Source: Synechococcus sp. AG-679-C18 (lineage in GTDB: Bacteria > Cyanobacteriota > Cyanobacteriia > PCC-6307 > Cyanobiaceae). Taken from it: a stretch of 64,000 bases of DNA. This document shows positions 53,734 through 62,773 of this stretch, piece by piece. The notes under the pieces were generated by a model, which was given only the letters and a program-made list of their open reading frames with translations, was not told the origin of the DNA and searched no databases. Where the stretch lies: positions 1-64,000 of the forward strand of contig QCUL01000004.1 of assembly GCA_003210755.1 (NCBI GenBank), read 5' to 3'. A program made the translations under genes and the position numbers. Position 1 is the first letter of the stretch; each line of letters opens with the position of its first letter.

Positions 53734-54356
53734 TAAGCCTCAACATCAGGCTGCGCAAGCTGAAGCCCATTGATGTGATTTCCTGCAAGGTCAAGGCCTT
53801 GCGTCTGTATTCGTTCCAGGCCATCCACGACTTCGGACAGAACCTTGGTTAGCAGTGGCTCTTCCTCATTACTGAACCGTCCAAGAACGTGAGATACCGT
53901 TCTTGCCCTGCGCTCGCTTGGATTTTGCCCTGGTGCACCGATACCAATCCGCAGACGGGCAAAGTCTTGATTACCGAGATGCTGAATGGTGCTTTTTAGA
54001 CCGTTGTGTCCACCCGCAGATCCCTTTGATCGCAACCGCAAACGACCAAGCGGCAGATCCATATCATCGACAAGGACCAACATCTGGCTCGCCTCAAAAC
54101 CAAACCAATCGAGAGCCGCGCGAATGGAACGACCGCTCTCATTCATATAAGTCTGCGGCATCAGAAGACGTAGACGAGACTCTCCTAAGCCCTTTTCAGC
54201 AAGTTGCCCTTGAAGCTTGGGCATCGAACGGAAGTTGCCTCCATCACGAGCAACCAATCGCTCTAAAACCATGAAGCCAACATTGTGACGTGTGTTGGCG
54301 TAGCGATTGCCAGGATTGCCCAAACCAACGACAAGGCGGAGGTCGCCGCGATTCAT
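53733..54356 (-). CDS. pth: Peptidyl-tRNA hydrolase
   Basis: A 207-aa essential enzyme that releases peptides from peptidyl-tRNA. LVVGLGNPGNRYANTRHNVG contains the catalytic His, and Asn-Gly positions follow in LMPQTYMNESGRSI, LVLVDDMDLPLG and SAGGHNGLKSTIQHLG. ATG at 54356. The gene lies 4 bp after tatA on the same strand, so psbH, tatA, pth and the DUF3146 gene look like one operon. Confidence 0.95.
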   Translation of the reverse strand: MNRGDLRLVVGLGNPGNRYANTRHNVGFMVLERLVARDGGNFRSMPKLQGQLAEKGLGESRLRLLMPQTYMNESGRSIRAALDWFGFEASQMLVLVDDMDLPLGRLRLRSKGSAGGHNGLKSTIQHLGNQDFARLRIGIGAPGQNPSERRARTVSHVLGRFSNEEEPLLTKVLSEVVDGLERIQTQGLDLAGNHINGLQLAQPDVEA

Positions 54357-54360
54357 CGTT

Positions 54361-54627
54361 TTAATCAGCTGGGGGCGATGGCGAAACAGGAGGAAGAGAC
54401 TCGTCGTCGGGAATAACTTCCAGAACTTTTGTTTTTTCGCCTACCGGCTCTGGATCAGCCATCGCCTTATTGATTTCACGCTCAAATTCTTTTGATGCCG
54501 ACTGAAATCCCTTAAGAGTTTTTCCGAGGGTGCGTCCAAACTCTGGAAGCCTTTTGGGGCCAAACACCAGAAGGGCTACCGCCGCAATGACGGCCATTTC
54601 TGGTAGGCCAATGCCGAAAACATTCAT
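54361..54627 (-). CDS. tatA: Twin-arginine translocase TatA/E family subunit
   Basis: An 88-aa protein with one N-terminal membrane helix (PEMAVIAAVALLVFGPKRLP), the invariant FGPK hinge, an amphipathic helix (EFGRTLGKTLKGFQSASKEF) and an acidic Pro-rich tail. TatA forms the pore-like element of the Tat pathway for folded proteins, including, possibly, the RRR-signal binding protein at 5.1 kb. It lies between psbH and pth on the same strand. Confidence 0.93.
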   Translation of the reverse strand: MNVFGIGLPEMAVIAAVALLVFGPKRLPEFGRTLGKTLKGFQSASKEFEREINKAMADPEPVGEKTKVLEVIPDDESLPPVSPSPPAD

Positions 54628-54636
54628 TGGCTGTTC

Positions 54637-54843
54637 TCAGCCCAAGCCCAAGCCATTCCAATTCACATTGATGCCTTCAAGAATTAGCGACTTGTTGTAA
54701 AGCTGAAGGATGATCAAAAGGAACACCAGAAATAGGGCCATAAAAATGCCCATGACAGGTGTTGTTCCCCAACCAGGAACGACCTTGCCGTATTCCGAAT
54801 TCAGGGGGCGGAGCAAATCTCCCAGACGGGTGCGTTGAGCCAT
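54637..54843 (-). CDS. psbH: Photosystem II reaction center protein H
   Basis: A 68-aa single-span PSII subunit. It starts [20 protein letters not shown] and continues [20 protein letters not shown], followed by a hydrophobic helix and the C-terminal [14 protein letters not shown]. The N-terminal Thr/Ser residues are phosphorylation sites in plants, not necessarily here. It is divergent from psbN, the usual arrangement in cyanobacteria. Confidence 0.97.
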
Positions 54844-54929
54844 GGCAGCGCTGAAGTCTCGGGTTGAATTAAGTCCAGATACTGTAGGCGCACAGATCCT
54901 TAAAGGGGTCGATCCTGTGGAGAGTTGTG

Positions 54930-55070
54930 ATGGAAAGTTCGTCCCCAGCCATGTCAGTGGCCCTTGCCGTGTTGGCAGCGGTAATTGGGCTAACGGGATT
55001 TGGGGTGTACACAGCCTTTGGCCCCCCTTCTAAAAATCTCGACGATCCATTCGATGATCATGACGATTGA
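54930..55070 (+). CDS. psbN: PsbN, photosystem II assembly factor
   Basis: A 46-aa protein: [20 protein letters not shown], then a membrane helix to [21 protein letters not shown] and an acidic end. PsbN is not a stable PSII subunit but aids reaction-centre assembly and repair. It is on the strand opposite psbH, as in other cyanobacteria and plastids. Its last 13 bp overlap the end of the convergent GH38 gene. Confidence 0.97.
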
Positions 55071-58066
55071 TTTTTATCCAACACCAGCGTGATCAGTTCG
55101 CCTGGGCTCACATCCCAGGCATTCATTAGGACATTTGTGTTCTTGCAGCACGCCCTCCAGTCTTGACCTAACAACCAACGCTGTCTCTCCGGTCCGGGAT
55201 TCAGCAATTCAATCTGAATGGCTTCATCGCTCAGACCATCAGTGCACGCCTTTTTCACCGCAATCGGGACGAGGCTCTTAGGTAATGGAGGAAGACCTTG
55301 CCAGCGTTGATCGAGAGCAACTGCTCCTGTCCAGCCAGGCTCCCTGAATCGAATCGCCGCCTGAGGCACTGCATCGCGGTTCCAACCGTTTAAGGCAGGC
55401 ATTAATGCAAGTCTTTGTTTGTGAAACCCACTATCAGCAGAAGGATCCGGCCAGGTAGGACCTCTGAGCAGTGACACCCCTAGATGATCAGCACTCGCAT
55501 CGGCACCCTGTGGACCATCCAGCAAAACAGCAAGCCCCCCCCCTGGAGCTTCCGATACAGCTGATAGCCAGGAAATGACAGGGATCTCCCAACGTTGTTG
55601 CTCGTAGGGGGTTATGGCCTGCGCTGGCCGCTCGATCACTCCCCCACTTGTGTCTGCTGCGCAACGAACTGAAGCAATGTTCAATGGCAGCTCAAACCTC
55701 AGCAGCTCATGGGTCTGTTTCCAGTCGATGCTGATCTGGATCTCAAGCCAAGGCGTGTCCGCCTTCAGCAAAAGATCCAGTCGAACCTTGCTAAGGCCTA
55801 GAGCTGCGCGCAGCACAATCCTTGCAACCAATGGTCCTGACTCCACGAGTTCTGCGGTCCAGCTTTCAGCCATCGGAAGCGGATGTTGGCGGTAATCGGC
55901 TGCAATATCCCAGGCATCCCAGAATTCACCGCGATCCGAAAAGCGCAGCAGTTGAGCCGGCTCACGGAGCTGCTGCACACCGTTCCCGTCACGAAGCTGC
56001 AACAGTCCAAGGGTGCTCACATCAGCAGACAGCAGTCCGTTGCTCAACGTCCACGCTTCCAAGGAAACGACCTCGACCTTCACAGGATGTCGGATCATCG
56101 GGGCAGGCTCAACAGTCTCACTGACACGTTGGAGAGGGAGAGCACAAATGCCCTCACAAGAGGGCAGTTGAACCCAGACACCACCTGAATGGGCAGCCTG
56201 CGAAGCAAGGTGTTGGTTACCAGAGGACCAATGTCCTTTGGGCATCCGCAATAACGGCGACCAATGTGCAAGCGGCTGCAAACTGCACCAGGTCCATCGA
56301 GACCGATGCAGGTTGGAACCAAACCCATCATCAGGGGCACCACCTAAGAGGTGGCCCAACAATTGGTCCCTACAGAGAGCGGCTCGCCGTCGCGAATCAC
56401 GCCAGATCGGTTCGGCCTGCTCAAACACCTCGGGAATCGAGGTGCCAGGAAGGATGTCATGGAATTGCTGGAACAGAAGGGGGCGCCAATCGCTAGCCAC
56501 TCCATGTCCAGGCACCAGTTCATCGGCTTGAGCCCCGAGCAACGCAGCCGCAAGCTCAGCCTCACGAAGGAGCCTTTCCAGGGTTCGATTATGACGTTTT
56601 TGATCCGGCTTACTTGTCGCGCAACCTCGATGCAGCTCGAGGTAAAGCTCATCGCGCCAGACCGGAAGAGACGAACGAAAAGGCTCCAAGTGATCGAGAT
56701 AGGCCCGCAACGTACCGGGCTGTTGAGGCAATGCCTGAGGGTGTTCTCGCCAAAGCCTCAGCTGTTCCAACATCTCGGCAGTTGGGCCACCACCATGGTC
56801 ACCAACCCCTGGCAGCCAAATTGCCTGCTCCAATCCAGTGGCCTCATGAAAATTGCGATGCTCTTCCGCCATCGCGACAGGATCACCGTCGGTACCTATT
56901 CCTGGCAGCATCAAGGCCATCACTTCAGCTTGTCCTCGACTACGCCAGCGGAACAAACGGTGCGGGAACCGATTGGTTGCATTCCAGGCCAGTTTGTGAG
57001 TGCAGAACCAGCGAATACCACTGGCATTCGCGACTGAAGGGAATCCCGCCGCGAACCCAAAACTGTCGGGCAGCCAAGCCAAGTCATGGCGCCATTCCGG
57101 GAAGCGCCTGAGACTGTCTTCCTGTCCAAGAGTGAACTGACGCGACAACGACGCCGTGCTGACCAGGACACAATCGGGCTCAACCCAAGGGCCATTGATC
57201 GGCTCCCAGCGGCCTTGACGACTGGCCTGTTGAATTCGGTCATACAAAGCAGGGCGATGGCGTTCCATCCAGGCATAAAGAGCCGGGGTTGAGTGCGCAA
57301 AATGCAGTTCTGGAAAACGATCCATCAAATCAAGCGCTGAGCGAAACGTCCTTTCCGCCGCCTGCCAGGTATCGGCTACCGGCCAAAGCCAGGCAAGGTC
57401 TAAGTGGGCGTGCCCCAACCAATGCACCGTTCCTCTTGGCCTGGATCGACTCGCCAGATATTGATCCACCAACGAAACAGCCTGTGTTCCTTTTGGATTA
57501 CAAGACAGCACAGCATTTGGAATGGGCTCACCTTTTGCGCAAGCCAAGACCAGGGCTTCTGGAAGTAAGACACGATCCGAGTCGCACTCGGCGATTAAAG
57601 GTTCCTGTACCAGAGCGCTCTGAATGAGAGCGCCATCGTCATGACATGGACTCCGCAATTCCAGCTGAATCCGCAGCCCGGAATGTTTCTTCCAATCCGT
57701 TGGGAGGACCCAGCGGCAGCGGGTATCGAACAAGTCGCCCTCATGCACAAGCACCCCATCAACCCAAAGACGCACTCGATCTGCCCACCAGCTGAGGATC
57801 AATCGCTCAAGAGATGCGCTGGATTGTTTCCAATCCTCGGAGCAGACCAGGATCTGCTCAAGTCGTAGCCAATTGCCACCTCGTGGCCAAATCAAAAGTC
57901 CACGCGCAGCCCAATCGGGACGATGTTGATGGCCCCATGGATCTGCAAGTACTGATCGGCGTTCCGGGTCGGTACTTCGCCACCACCCAGAAAGCAGATC
58001 AATGCGACTCCGACGTCGAAACGTTTCAATCCACTCCGATCCCCGGGCTTGCAGGTGCTTCTCCAT
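55058..58066 (-). CDS. Glycoside hydrolase family 38 alpha-mannosidase
   Basis: A 1002-aa retaining alpha-mannosidase. The N-terminal beta domain (to about 210) precedes the catalytic (beta/alpha)7 domain. It starts TVHWLGHAHLDLAWLWPVAD with the metal-binding His-x-Asp at 221-223, then GPWVEPDCVLVS with the nucleophile Asp at about 298, and WLPDSFGFAAGFP. The long C-terminal beta region is standard. No signal peptide, so it is cytosolic, as for the class II-like bacterial enzymes; substrate may be mannose-containing glycans or storage oligosaccharides. It sits between psbN and psbI with 13 bp antisense overlap to psbN. Confidence 0.93.
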   Translation of the reverse strand: MEKHLQARGSEWIETFRRRSRIDLLSGWWRSTDPERRSVLADPWGHQHRPDWAARGLLIWPRGGNWLRLEQILVCSEDWKQSSASLERLILSWWADRVRLWVDGVLVHEGDLFDTRCRWVLPTDWKKHSGLRIQLELRSPCHDDGALIQSALVQEPLIAECDSDRVLLPEALVLACAKGEPIPNAVLSCNPKGTQAVSLVDQYLASRSRPRGTVHWLGHAHLDLAWLWPVADTWQAAERTFRSALDLMDRFPELHFAHSTPALYAWMERHRPALYDRIQQASRQGRWEPINGPWVEPDCVLVSTASLSRQFTLGQEDSLRRFPEWRHDLAWLPDSFGFAAGFPSVANASGIRWFCTHKLAWNATNRFPHRLFRWRSRGQAEVMALMLPGIGTDGDPVAMAEEHRNFHEATGLEQAIWLPGVGDHGGGPTAEMLEQLRLWREHPQALPQQPGTLRAYLDHLEPFRSSLPVWRDELYLELHRGCATSKPDQKRHNRTLERLLREAELAAALLGAQADELVPGHGVASDWRPLLFQQFHDILPGTSIPEVFEQAEPIWRDSRRRAALCRDQLLGHLLGGAPDDGFGSNLHRSRWTWCSLQPLAHWSPLLRMPKGHWSSGNQHLASQAAHSGGVWVQLPSCEGICALPLQRVSETVEPAPMIRHPVKVEVVSLEAWTLSNGLLSADVSTLGLLQLRDGNGVQQLREPAQLLRFSDRGEFWDAWDIAADYRQHPLPMAESWTAELVESGPLVARIVLRAALGLSKVRLDLLLKADTPWLEIQISIDWKQTHELLRFELPLNIASVRCAADTSGGVIERPAQAITPYEQQRWEIPVISWLSAVSEAPGGGLAVLLDGPQGADASADHLGVSLLRGPTWPDPSADSGFHKQRLALMPALNGWNRDAVPQAAIRFREPGWTGAVALDQRWQGLPPLPKSLVPIAVKKACTDGLSDEAIQIELLNPGPERQRWLLGQDWRACCKNTNVLMNAWDVSPGELITLVLDKNQSS

Positions 58067-58127
58067 CGTGTTATTCCATCATTCCGCCATAGGATGGCGT
58101 TCAAATTTCTGACGCCGGTCGGTTGCC

Positions 58128-58247
58128 ATGCTTGCCCTCAAGATTTCGGTTTATTCCGTCGTCTTTTTCTTCCTCGGCATCTTTGTCTTTGGCTTTCTTG
58201 CCAGCGACCCAAGCCGCACCCCCAGCCGCAAAGATCTTGAAGATTGA
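58128..58247 (+). CDS. psbI: Photosystem II reaction center protein I
   Basis: A 39-aa one-helix PSII subunit: [20 protein letters not shown] then [12 protein letters not shown] and the end SRKDLED. It is attached to D1 and stabilises the reaction centre. The gene is too short for common length cut-offs but is unmistakable. It is divergent from the GH38 gene and 93 bp upstream of the DUF3769 gene. Confidence 0.97.
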   Translation: MLALKISVYSVVFFFLGIFVFGFLASDPSRTPSRKDLED

Positions 58248-58340
58248 CCGTTAGGAATCGGGGTCACGCCAAGCACTGGTTAGACCTCGCGTCGTAGAGC
58301 ACTCGCACGTGGCAGGATCACCGGCCACTGCTGATTTCTT

Positions 58341-61300
58341 TTGTCGGCGTTTAGCCCCATCACCAGGATCGCAGGGTTACTGGCTGTTGCAGCTGCGCTG
58401 ACGGGACTTCCGGCCCGGTCTCAATCTGCCTTCAGCTATCAAGACGATTCCGATGCGGTAGAAGCGGAATCGAAAGAACGTGTGACTTCTCCCTCATCGG
58501 ATGAACGTTCACTCAAGATCGATGTCGAACCATTTTCGAGCCCCACACCCAATCCAGCTGCCACATCAGACACCAGCCAGCCTCCCAAACCGCCAGAAGA
58601 GATCGATCTCAAGGCTGACCGGCAATCATTTGATGCACGCCGTGGGGTCTTTGTCGCCGAAGGCAACGTTCGAGCACAACTCCGTGGTGGTGTGCTTCAA
58701 GCCGATCGAATCGAATTTGACAACAATTTCAACACCTTGTTCGCTCGTGGAAGTGTTCGATTAAGGCGCGGATCGCAATATTTTCAGGCCAGCACCTTCC
58801 GTTACAGCCTGATCCAGAACAGTGGAGAGCTGGAAGACGTCTACGGCGTTATCGAACTTGATGAGCTTTCGGAAGGTTTTGGTCCTTCATCAACCGTTGA
58901 TCCCTCGTCCTCCACAACCAACTCCGAACGGCAACTCCCTGTAGTCGAGAGCACTGGACTTGGGTTCCCCACAGCCCTTGACCTGGAAATTCGCAGCACG
59001 ACAGCAGAGCGAGTCAGTCTTGGAGACGATGGAATCAATTTCTGGAATGCGGAAACCGTTCCTCTCAACACCTGGACGGTTCCAGTTCCATCTCAGGGAA
59101 GCAATCAAGCTCAAAAGCCAGTTGAGGGCATGGCCTGCCCAGTAGCACTTCCACCAATCCCGGATTGGCATCCCCATCCCTGGGCCGTCACAGCTTGGGG
59201 CGGCCAAATGATAGATGCCCCCTTTGGAGACACCTTTCTATTCAACGGGCGATTAAGAGAGGAGTATTTACTAGGTGTCAGCATGCAAAAGAGGATCTGG
59301 CGTGCTGGACCCTTCTCATTGGAATTAGAGGCAGATCTTTTCGCCCATCAGGCCTTCAGGCAACAAGGAGGAGAGTTCAACCAAAATGTGCCGAACGCTG
59401 ATACCCCCGAACAATTTTTCGGTGAGGCTGTTATCGGCCTAGGCGCAAGACTCTGGGTGCAGCCATGGCTGAGCTTCGGTTTTGTAGAAGGCCTCAGTTA
59501 CAACACCTCGGTCAGCAATTACGAACGAACTTATCGAGAAAATTTTTCTCAACTTCTCAATTATCTGGCCTTTGAGTTAGAGGCCTCGGTCTCAGATCAA
59601 CTCTCTATGGTCGGAAGAATTCATCATCGCTCCGGCGCATTTGGCACTTACAACGGCGTCAAAGAAGGAAGTAATGCTTACCTCCTCGGGTTGCGTTATC
59701 GCTGGGGTAAAGACCCAATTGCAGCACAACTTGCCGAAGTTCCGCCCCCTCTTGGTTGCCCTGATCCTGATCGAGCCTCCCGCCAACCACTGCTGACCCT
59801 GAACGAAAAGCTTGAAGAGATCACGCTTGGTACAGGAGGAAATCAAGCAGTTCCACCCCCTGAACCCTTAGCCCAGTCTCGCTTCTCAGGAATGACTCCT
59901 ACCGAGCAGGAAGCTCTGCGTGCAGAAGCGATTGCCGGGATTGACCAAAGGGTCAGCAGCATTCAGTTTCAGCAACGACTCACCGTCGAAAGACGTATTG
60001 GAGTTCCTCGTGCCATCAATAACAACGAAGTTCAAAAGCAAAATGACTTTGGTGGAGTAAGGGCTTCTCAGCTCGATACCCTTGGCTCGACACCACTCAT
60101 CACCGGCCAAATCAGTCGCTGGCGCATCCAAGCTTCAAGGATTTCAATCACACCCGAAGGATGGAAAGCCGAACGAATGGGTTTCACCAATGATCCCTTC
60201 ACTCCAGCTCAAACAAGAATTGATGCCGAGGACGTCATCGCTCAGCAACAGCCCAACGGCGACATCTTGATAAAAAGTGCTCGCAATCGCCTGATCGTGG
60301 AAGAACGGCTTCCTATTCCAGTGAGCCGAACCCAACGCATCACCAAAGAAGAGGAGGTCGAAAACCGCTGGGTTTTCGGGTTCGACAACGATGATCGCGA
60401 CGGTTTTTTCGTGGGACGCGAACTTAGACCCATTGAACTCAACAAAGATACTTTACTGAGTCTTCAACCTCAGCTCCTTCTTGAAAGAGCCATTAACGGT
60501 GAAACAACCAGTTACGTAAAACCAGGGAGTTCAATTGATAGCAGCAAAGTCAATCAACCAACAACAGCTGGCGATCTGTTTGGACTTGAAGCGGAATTAG
60601 TGAGCAGATTATGGGGATGGGAAGTAGAGGCAAATGCAGATATCAGTACTTTTAATCCTGAGAACTTTATGAACGGAAGCCGTTTTTGGGGTGAATTAAG
60701 AAATAGGGTCACTCTTCCATGGCTTGGCGAAGTCAAGGTAAGAGCATTTTCTGCCTATCGTTTCCGCGCCTTCAACGGATCTTTGGGGGAAACAGATGTT
60801 TATTCTGCGTTCGGTAGTTTCCTCGAAAAAAGAGGAGATTTCAATGTAGGGAAACTTTCTAATAATTACATTTGGCGAGTTGGTGCTGGCAACTACCAAG
60901 CCGAAGAATTCGAAAGCGAAAACCTTACTGATTTATGGAGAGCCAACTTCTATGGATCAATCAACAGTAGTTATCCGATCTGGCGTGGGAATCCTGCACC
61001 ACTTACTCCTGAAGCGGCTTACCGCTACTCCCCTGTTGCGATTGTTCCAGGACTGGATTTTAGAACCAATGTCAGGACTGAATTAATTGCCTTCGGAAAC
61101 GGCACAAGGCAAAACTCAATTAGTCTTTCAGGAGGCCCAACACTTACTTTAGGGACTTTCAGTAAACCACTCCTTGATTACACCCAACTCTCAATTACTG
61201 GAGGCGGGACGCTCAAACAGGGTTCAAGTCCCTTTGATTTCGATCAGGCCATCGACCTTGGCACATTAGGCCTTGGTCTTACACAACAAATTGCAGGGCC

Positions 61301-61544
61301 TTTGATTTTAAACGCCGGAGTTGGATTGAATGTTGATCCTTCTTCTGAGTTTTACGGCGACGTTATTGACTCAAATATTGAACTGCGTTGGCAGAGACGT
61401 TCTTATGACGTTGGTTTCTATTACAACCCTTATCAAGGAATCGGAGGATTTCGATTCCGCCTTAACGACTTTAATTTCACAGGAACAGGCGTTCCTTTTA
61501 TTCCCTACAACCCATCGAACCAGTTAGATAACCGCCCTTTTTAA
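58341..61544 (+). CDS. DUF3769 protein, OstA/LptA-like domain plus outer-membrane barrel (LptD analogue)
   Basis: A 1067-aa exported protein. Signal peptide LLAVAAALTGLPARSQSA is followed by a Ser/Pro-rich linker. The OstA-like domain (about residues 90-175) has DLKADRQSFDARRGVFVAEG and GGVLQADRIEFDNNFNTLFA. The rest is rich in beta strands and aromatic residues, for example GFYYNPYQGIGGFRFRLNDF near the end, consistent with a large outer-membrane barrel. DUF3769 proteins are viewed as the cyanobacterial counterpart of LptD. TTG start at 58341. Expected role: inserting lipopolysaccharide into the outer membrane (inference). Confidence 0.85.
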   Translation: MSAFSPITRIAGLLAVAAALTGLPARSQSAFSYQDDSDAVEAESKERVTSPSSDERSLKIDVEPFSSPTPNPAATSDTSQPPKPPEEIDLKADRQSFDARRGVFVAEGNVRAQLRGGVLQADRIEFDNNFNTLFARGSVRLRRGSQYFQASTFRYSLIQNSGELEDVYGVIELDELSEGFGPSSTVDPSSSTTNSERQLPVVESTGLGFPTALDLEIRSTTAERVSLGDDGINFWNAETVPLNTWTVPVPSQGSNQAQKPVEGMACPVALPPIPDWHPHPWAVTAWGGQMIDAPFGDTFLFNGRLREEYLLGVSMQKRIWRAGPFSLELEADLFAHQAFRQQGGEFNQNVPNADTPEQFFGEAVIGLGARLWVQPWLSFGFVEGLSYNTSVSNYERTYRENFSQLLNYLAFELEASVSDQLSMVGRIHHRSGAFGTYNGVKEGSNAYLLGLRYRWGKDPIAAQLAEVPPPLGCPDPDRASRQPLLTLNEKLEEITLGTGGNQAVPPPEPLAQSRFSGMTPTEQEALRAEAIAGIDQRVSSIQFQQRLTVERRIGVPRAINNNEVQKQNDFGGVRASQLDTLGSTPLITGQISRWRIQASRISITPEGWKAERMGFTNDPFTPAQTRIDAEDVIAQQQPNGDILIKSARNRLIVEERLPIPVSRTQRITKEEEVENRWVFGFDNDDRDGFFVGRELRPIELNKDTLLSLQPQLLLERAINGETTSYVKPGSSIDSSKVNQPTTAGDLFGLEAELVSRLWGWEVEANADISTFNPENFMNGSRFWGELRNRVTLPWLGEVKVRAFSAYRFRAFNGSLGETDVYSAFGSFLEKRGDFNVGKLSNNYIWRVGAGNYQAEEFESENLTDLWRANFYGSINSSYPIWRGNPAPLTPEAAYRYSPVAIVPGLDFRTNVRTELIAFGNGTRQNSISLSGGPTLTLGTFSKPLLDYTQLSITGGGTLKQGSSPFDFDQAIDLGTLGLGLTQQIAGPLILNAGVGLNVDPSSEFYGDVIDSNIELRWQRRSYDVGFYYNPYQGIGGFRFRLNDFNFTGTGVPFIPYNPSNQLDNRPF

Positions 61545-61557
61545 GCACAAAAGTCTT

Positions 61558-62031
61558 CTAATCAGGGCCACCGCCATAGATCAAATGACTGCCGGTGAGA
61601 TCTGATCCTGCAAAGTGCATCCCATCGGTTTGAACCCCAGGAGCAAACGCGTTAATCACAATGGAGTCGCGCAAATCAGCGTGGCGAAGATTGGTGCCTG
61701 AAAGATCGGCATTACTGAGTGTTGCTCCCTGCAACCGAGCACCCTCAAGCCGAGCATCACTCAGATCTGCCCCTTCAAGATTCGCCCCGCTGAGCTCCGC
61801 TCCGCGCAAATCAGCTCCGCGTAAGTCCGCCCCTATCAGATGACGACCGCGCAGATTGGCTTCTCGCAAATCACAATCCTTACAAGCGCCACTCTGAAGC
61901 AGTCGCTCCAAAGGAGTGCCGAAAGGCTCCACATCAATTGGAGTGACAGGTCTAGCCTGCACAAGCGATGGGCAAAGCAACAAGCTCATCGAGCTAAAAG
62001 CACACCAAATGTTCTTAAGGAAGGAAGTCAA
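61558..62031 (-). CDS. Secreted pentapeptide-repeat protein
   Basis: A 157-aa protein with a signal peptide (SMSLLLCPSLVQARPVTP), a CKDC motif just before the repeats, and about 12 tandem pentapeptides of A(D/N)LxG type (ANLRG, ADLRG, AELSG, ANLEG, ADLSD and so on). These build a right-handed quadrilateral beta helix. Cyanobacterial members in the lumen or periplasm have no settled function; the CKDC pair could be redox-active. TTG start at 62031; an in-frame ATG at 61989 would shorten the signal. It is convergent with the DUF3769 gene. Confidence 0.88.
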   Translation of the reverse strand: MTSFLKNIWCAFSSMSLLLCPSLVQARPVTPIDVEPFGTPLERLLQSGACKDCDLREANLRGRHLIGADLRGADLRGAELSGANLEGADLSDARLEGARLQGATLSNADLSGTNLRHADLRDSIVINAFAPGVQTDGMHFAGSDLTGSHLIYGGGPD

Positions 62032-62083
62032 ACCATCGATGCCGCTACTTCCTTCATAGACACTAAAGCAAGTGTCTGCCGCG

Positions 62084-62698
62084 TTAAAAGCCGTTGATGT
62101 ATGGCAGACGATTCATCGTGCTTCTAAGTTCGGCATCGCGAGCCAAAAGTTGGCCAGTGGCATCCCAACGACCGGAACGGAACATCTCGAGGGGGCCTGG
62201 ATCTAGATATACAGGCCAGCTCTCTTCACCATTGCTGCAATTCAAGGTCTCCAAGTTCAGAGTCCAGGCAGCTGCAGGATCCTTGCCCACAGCCATTTGA
62301 AGAGCCCGCACCTCATCTTTGGCTGCCTTTGCACAGGGAATTCCTAGTGCCAAACAATTGCCATAAAAAATTTCCGCAAAACTAACCCCAACGAGGGCGC
62401 GGATCCCCCACCGCATCAGGGCTTGAGGAGCATGCTCACGACTAGAGCCACAACCAAAGTTGTCATTAACCACCAAGATTTTGGCTTCTTGATGAGCTGG
62501 AAGGTCAAATGGATGACGTCCTTCAAGCTCCTGACGGTCATCTGCGAAGGCCTGTGCCCCAAGCGCCTCAAAACTCACACATTTCAGAAACCGAGCAGGA
62601 ATAATCCGATCTGTGTCGATGTCATCACCCTCTAATGCAAAGGCAGGGCCGTGAATTGAAGTGATCAGGCCTTGAGGGAAATCGAGGGTCTGAGTCAT
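62084..62698 (-). CDS. leuD: 3-isopropylmalate dehydratase small subunit
   Basis: A 204-aa swivelling domain of isopropylmalate isomerase, the leucine-pathway enzyme. LEGDDIDTDRIIPARFLKC, LVVNDNFGCGSSREHAPQAL and FAEIFYGNCLALGIP are the hallmark segments. ATG at 62698 (MTQTLDFPQG) is preferred over the longer start. It is directly downstream of leuC on the same strand, so the two are one operon and the products form a heterodimer. Confidence 0.95.
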   Translation of the reverse strand: MTQTLDFPQGLITSIHGPAFALEGDDIDTDRIIPARFLKCVSFEALGAQAFADDRQELEGRHPFDLPAHQEAKILVVNDNFGCGSSREHAPQALMRWGIRALVGVSFAEIFYGNCLALGIPCAKAAKDEVRALQMAVGKDPAAAWTLNLETLNCSNGEESWPVYLDPGPLEMFRSGRWDATGQLLARDAELRSTMNRLPYINGF

Positions 62699-62773
62699 GA
62701 AGGATGAAAGGAAATAAGTAGAGCGAGCAGCTCGATCAAAAGGTGTCAAGCGTTAACCAGCTCGAGTCAGTGT

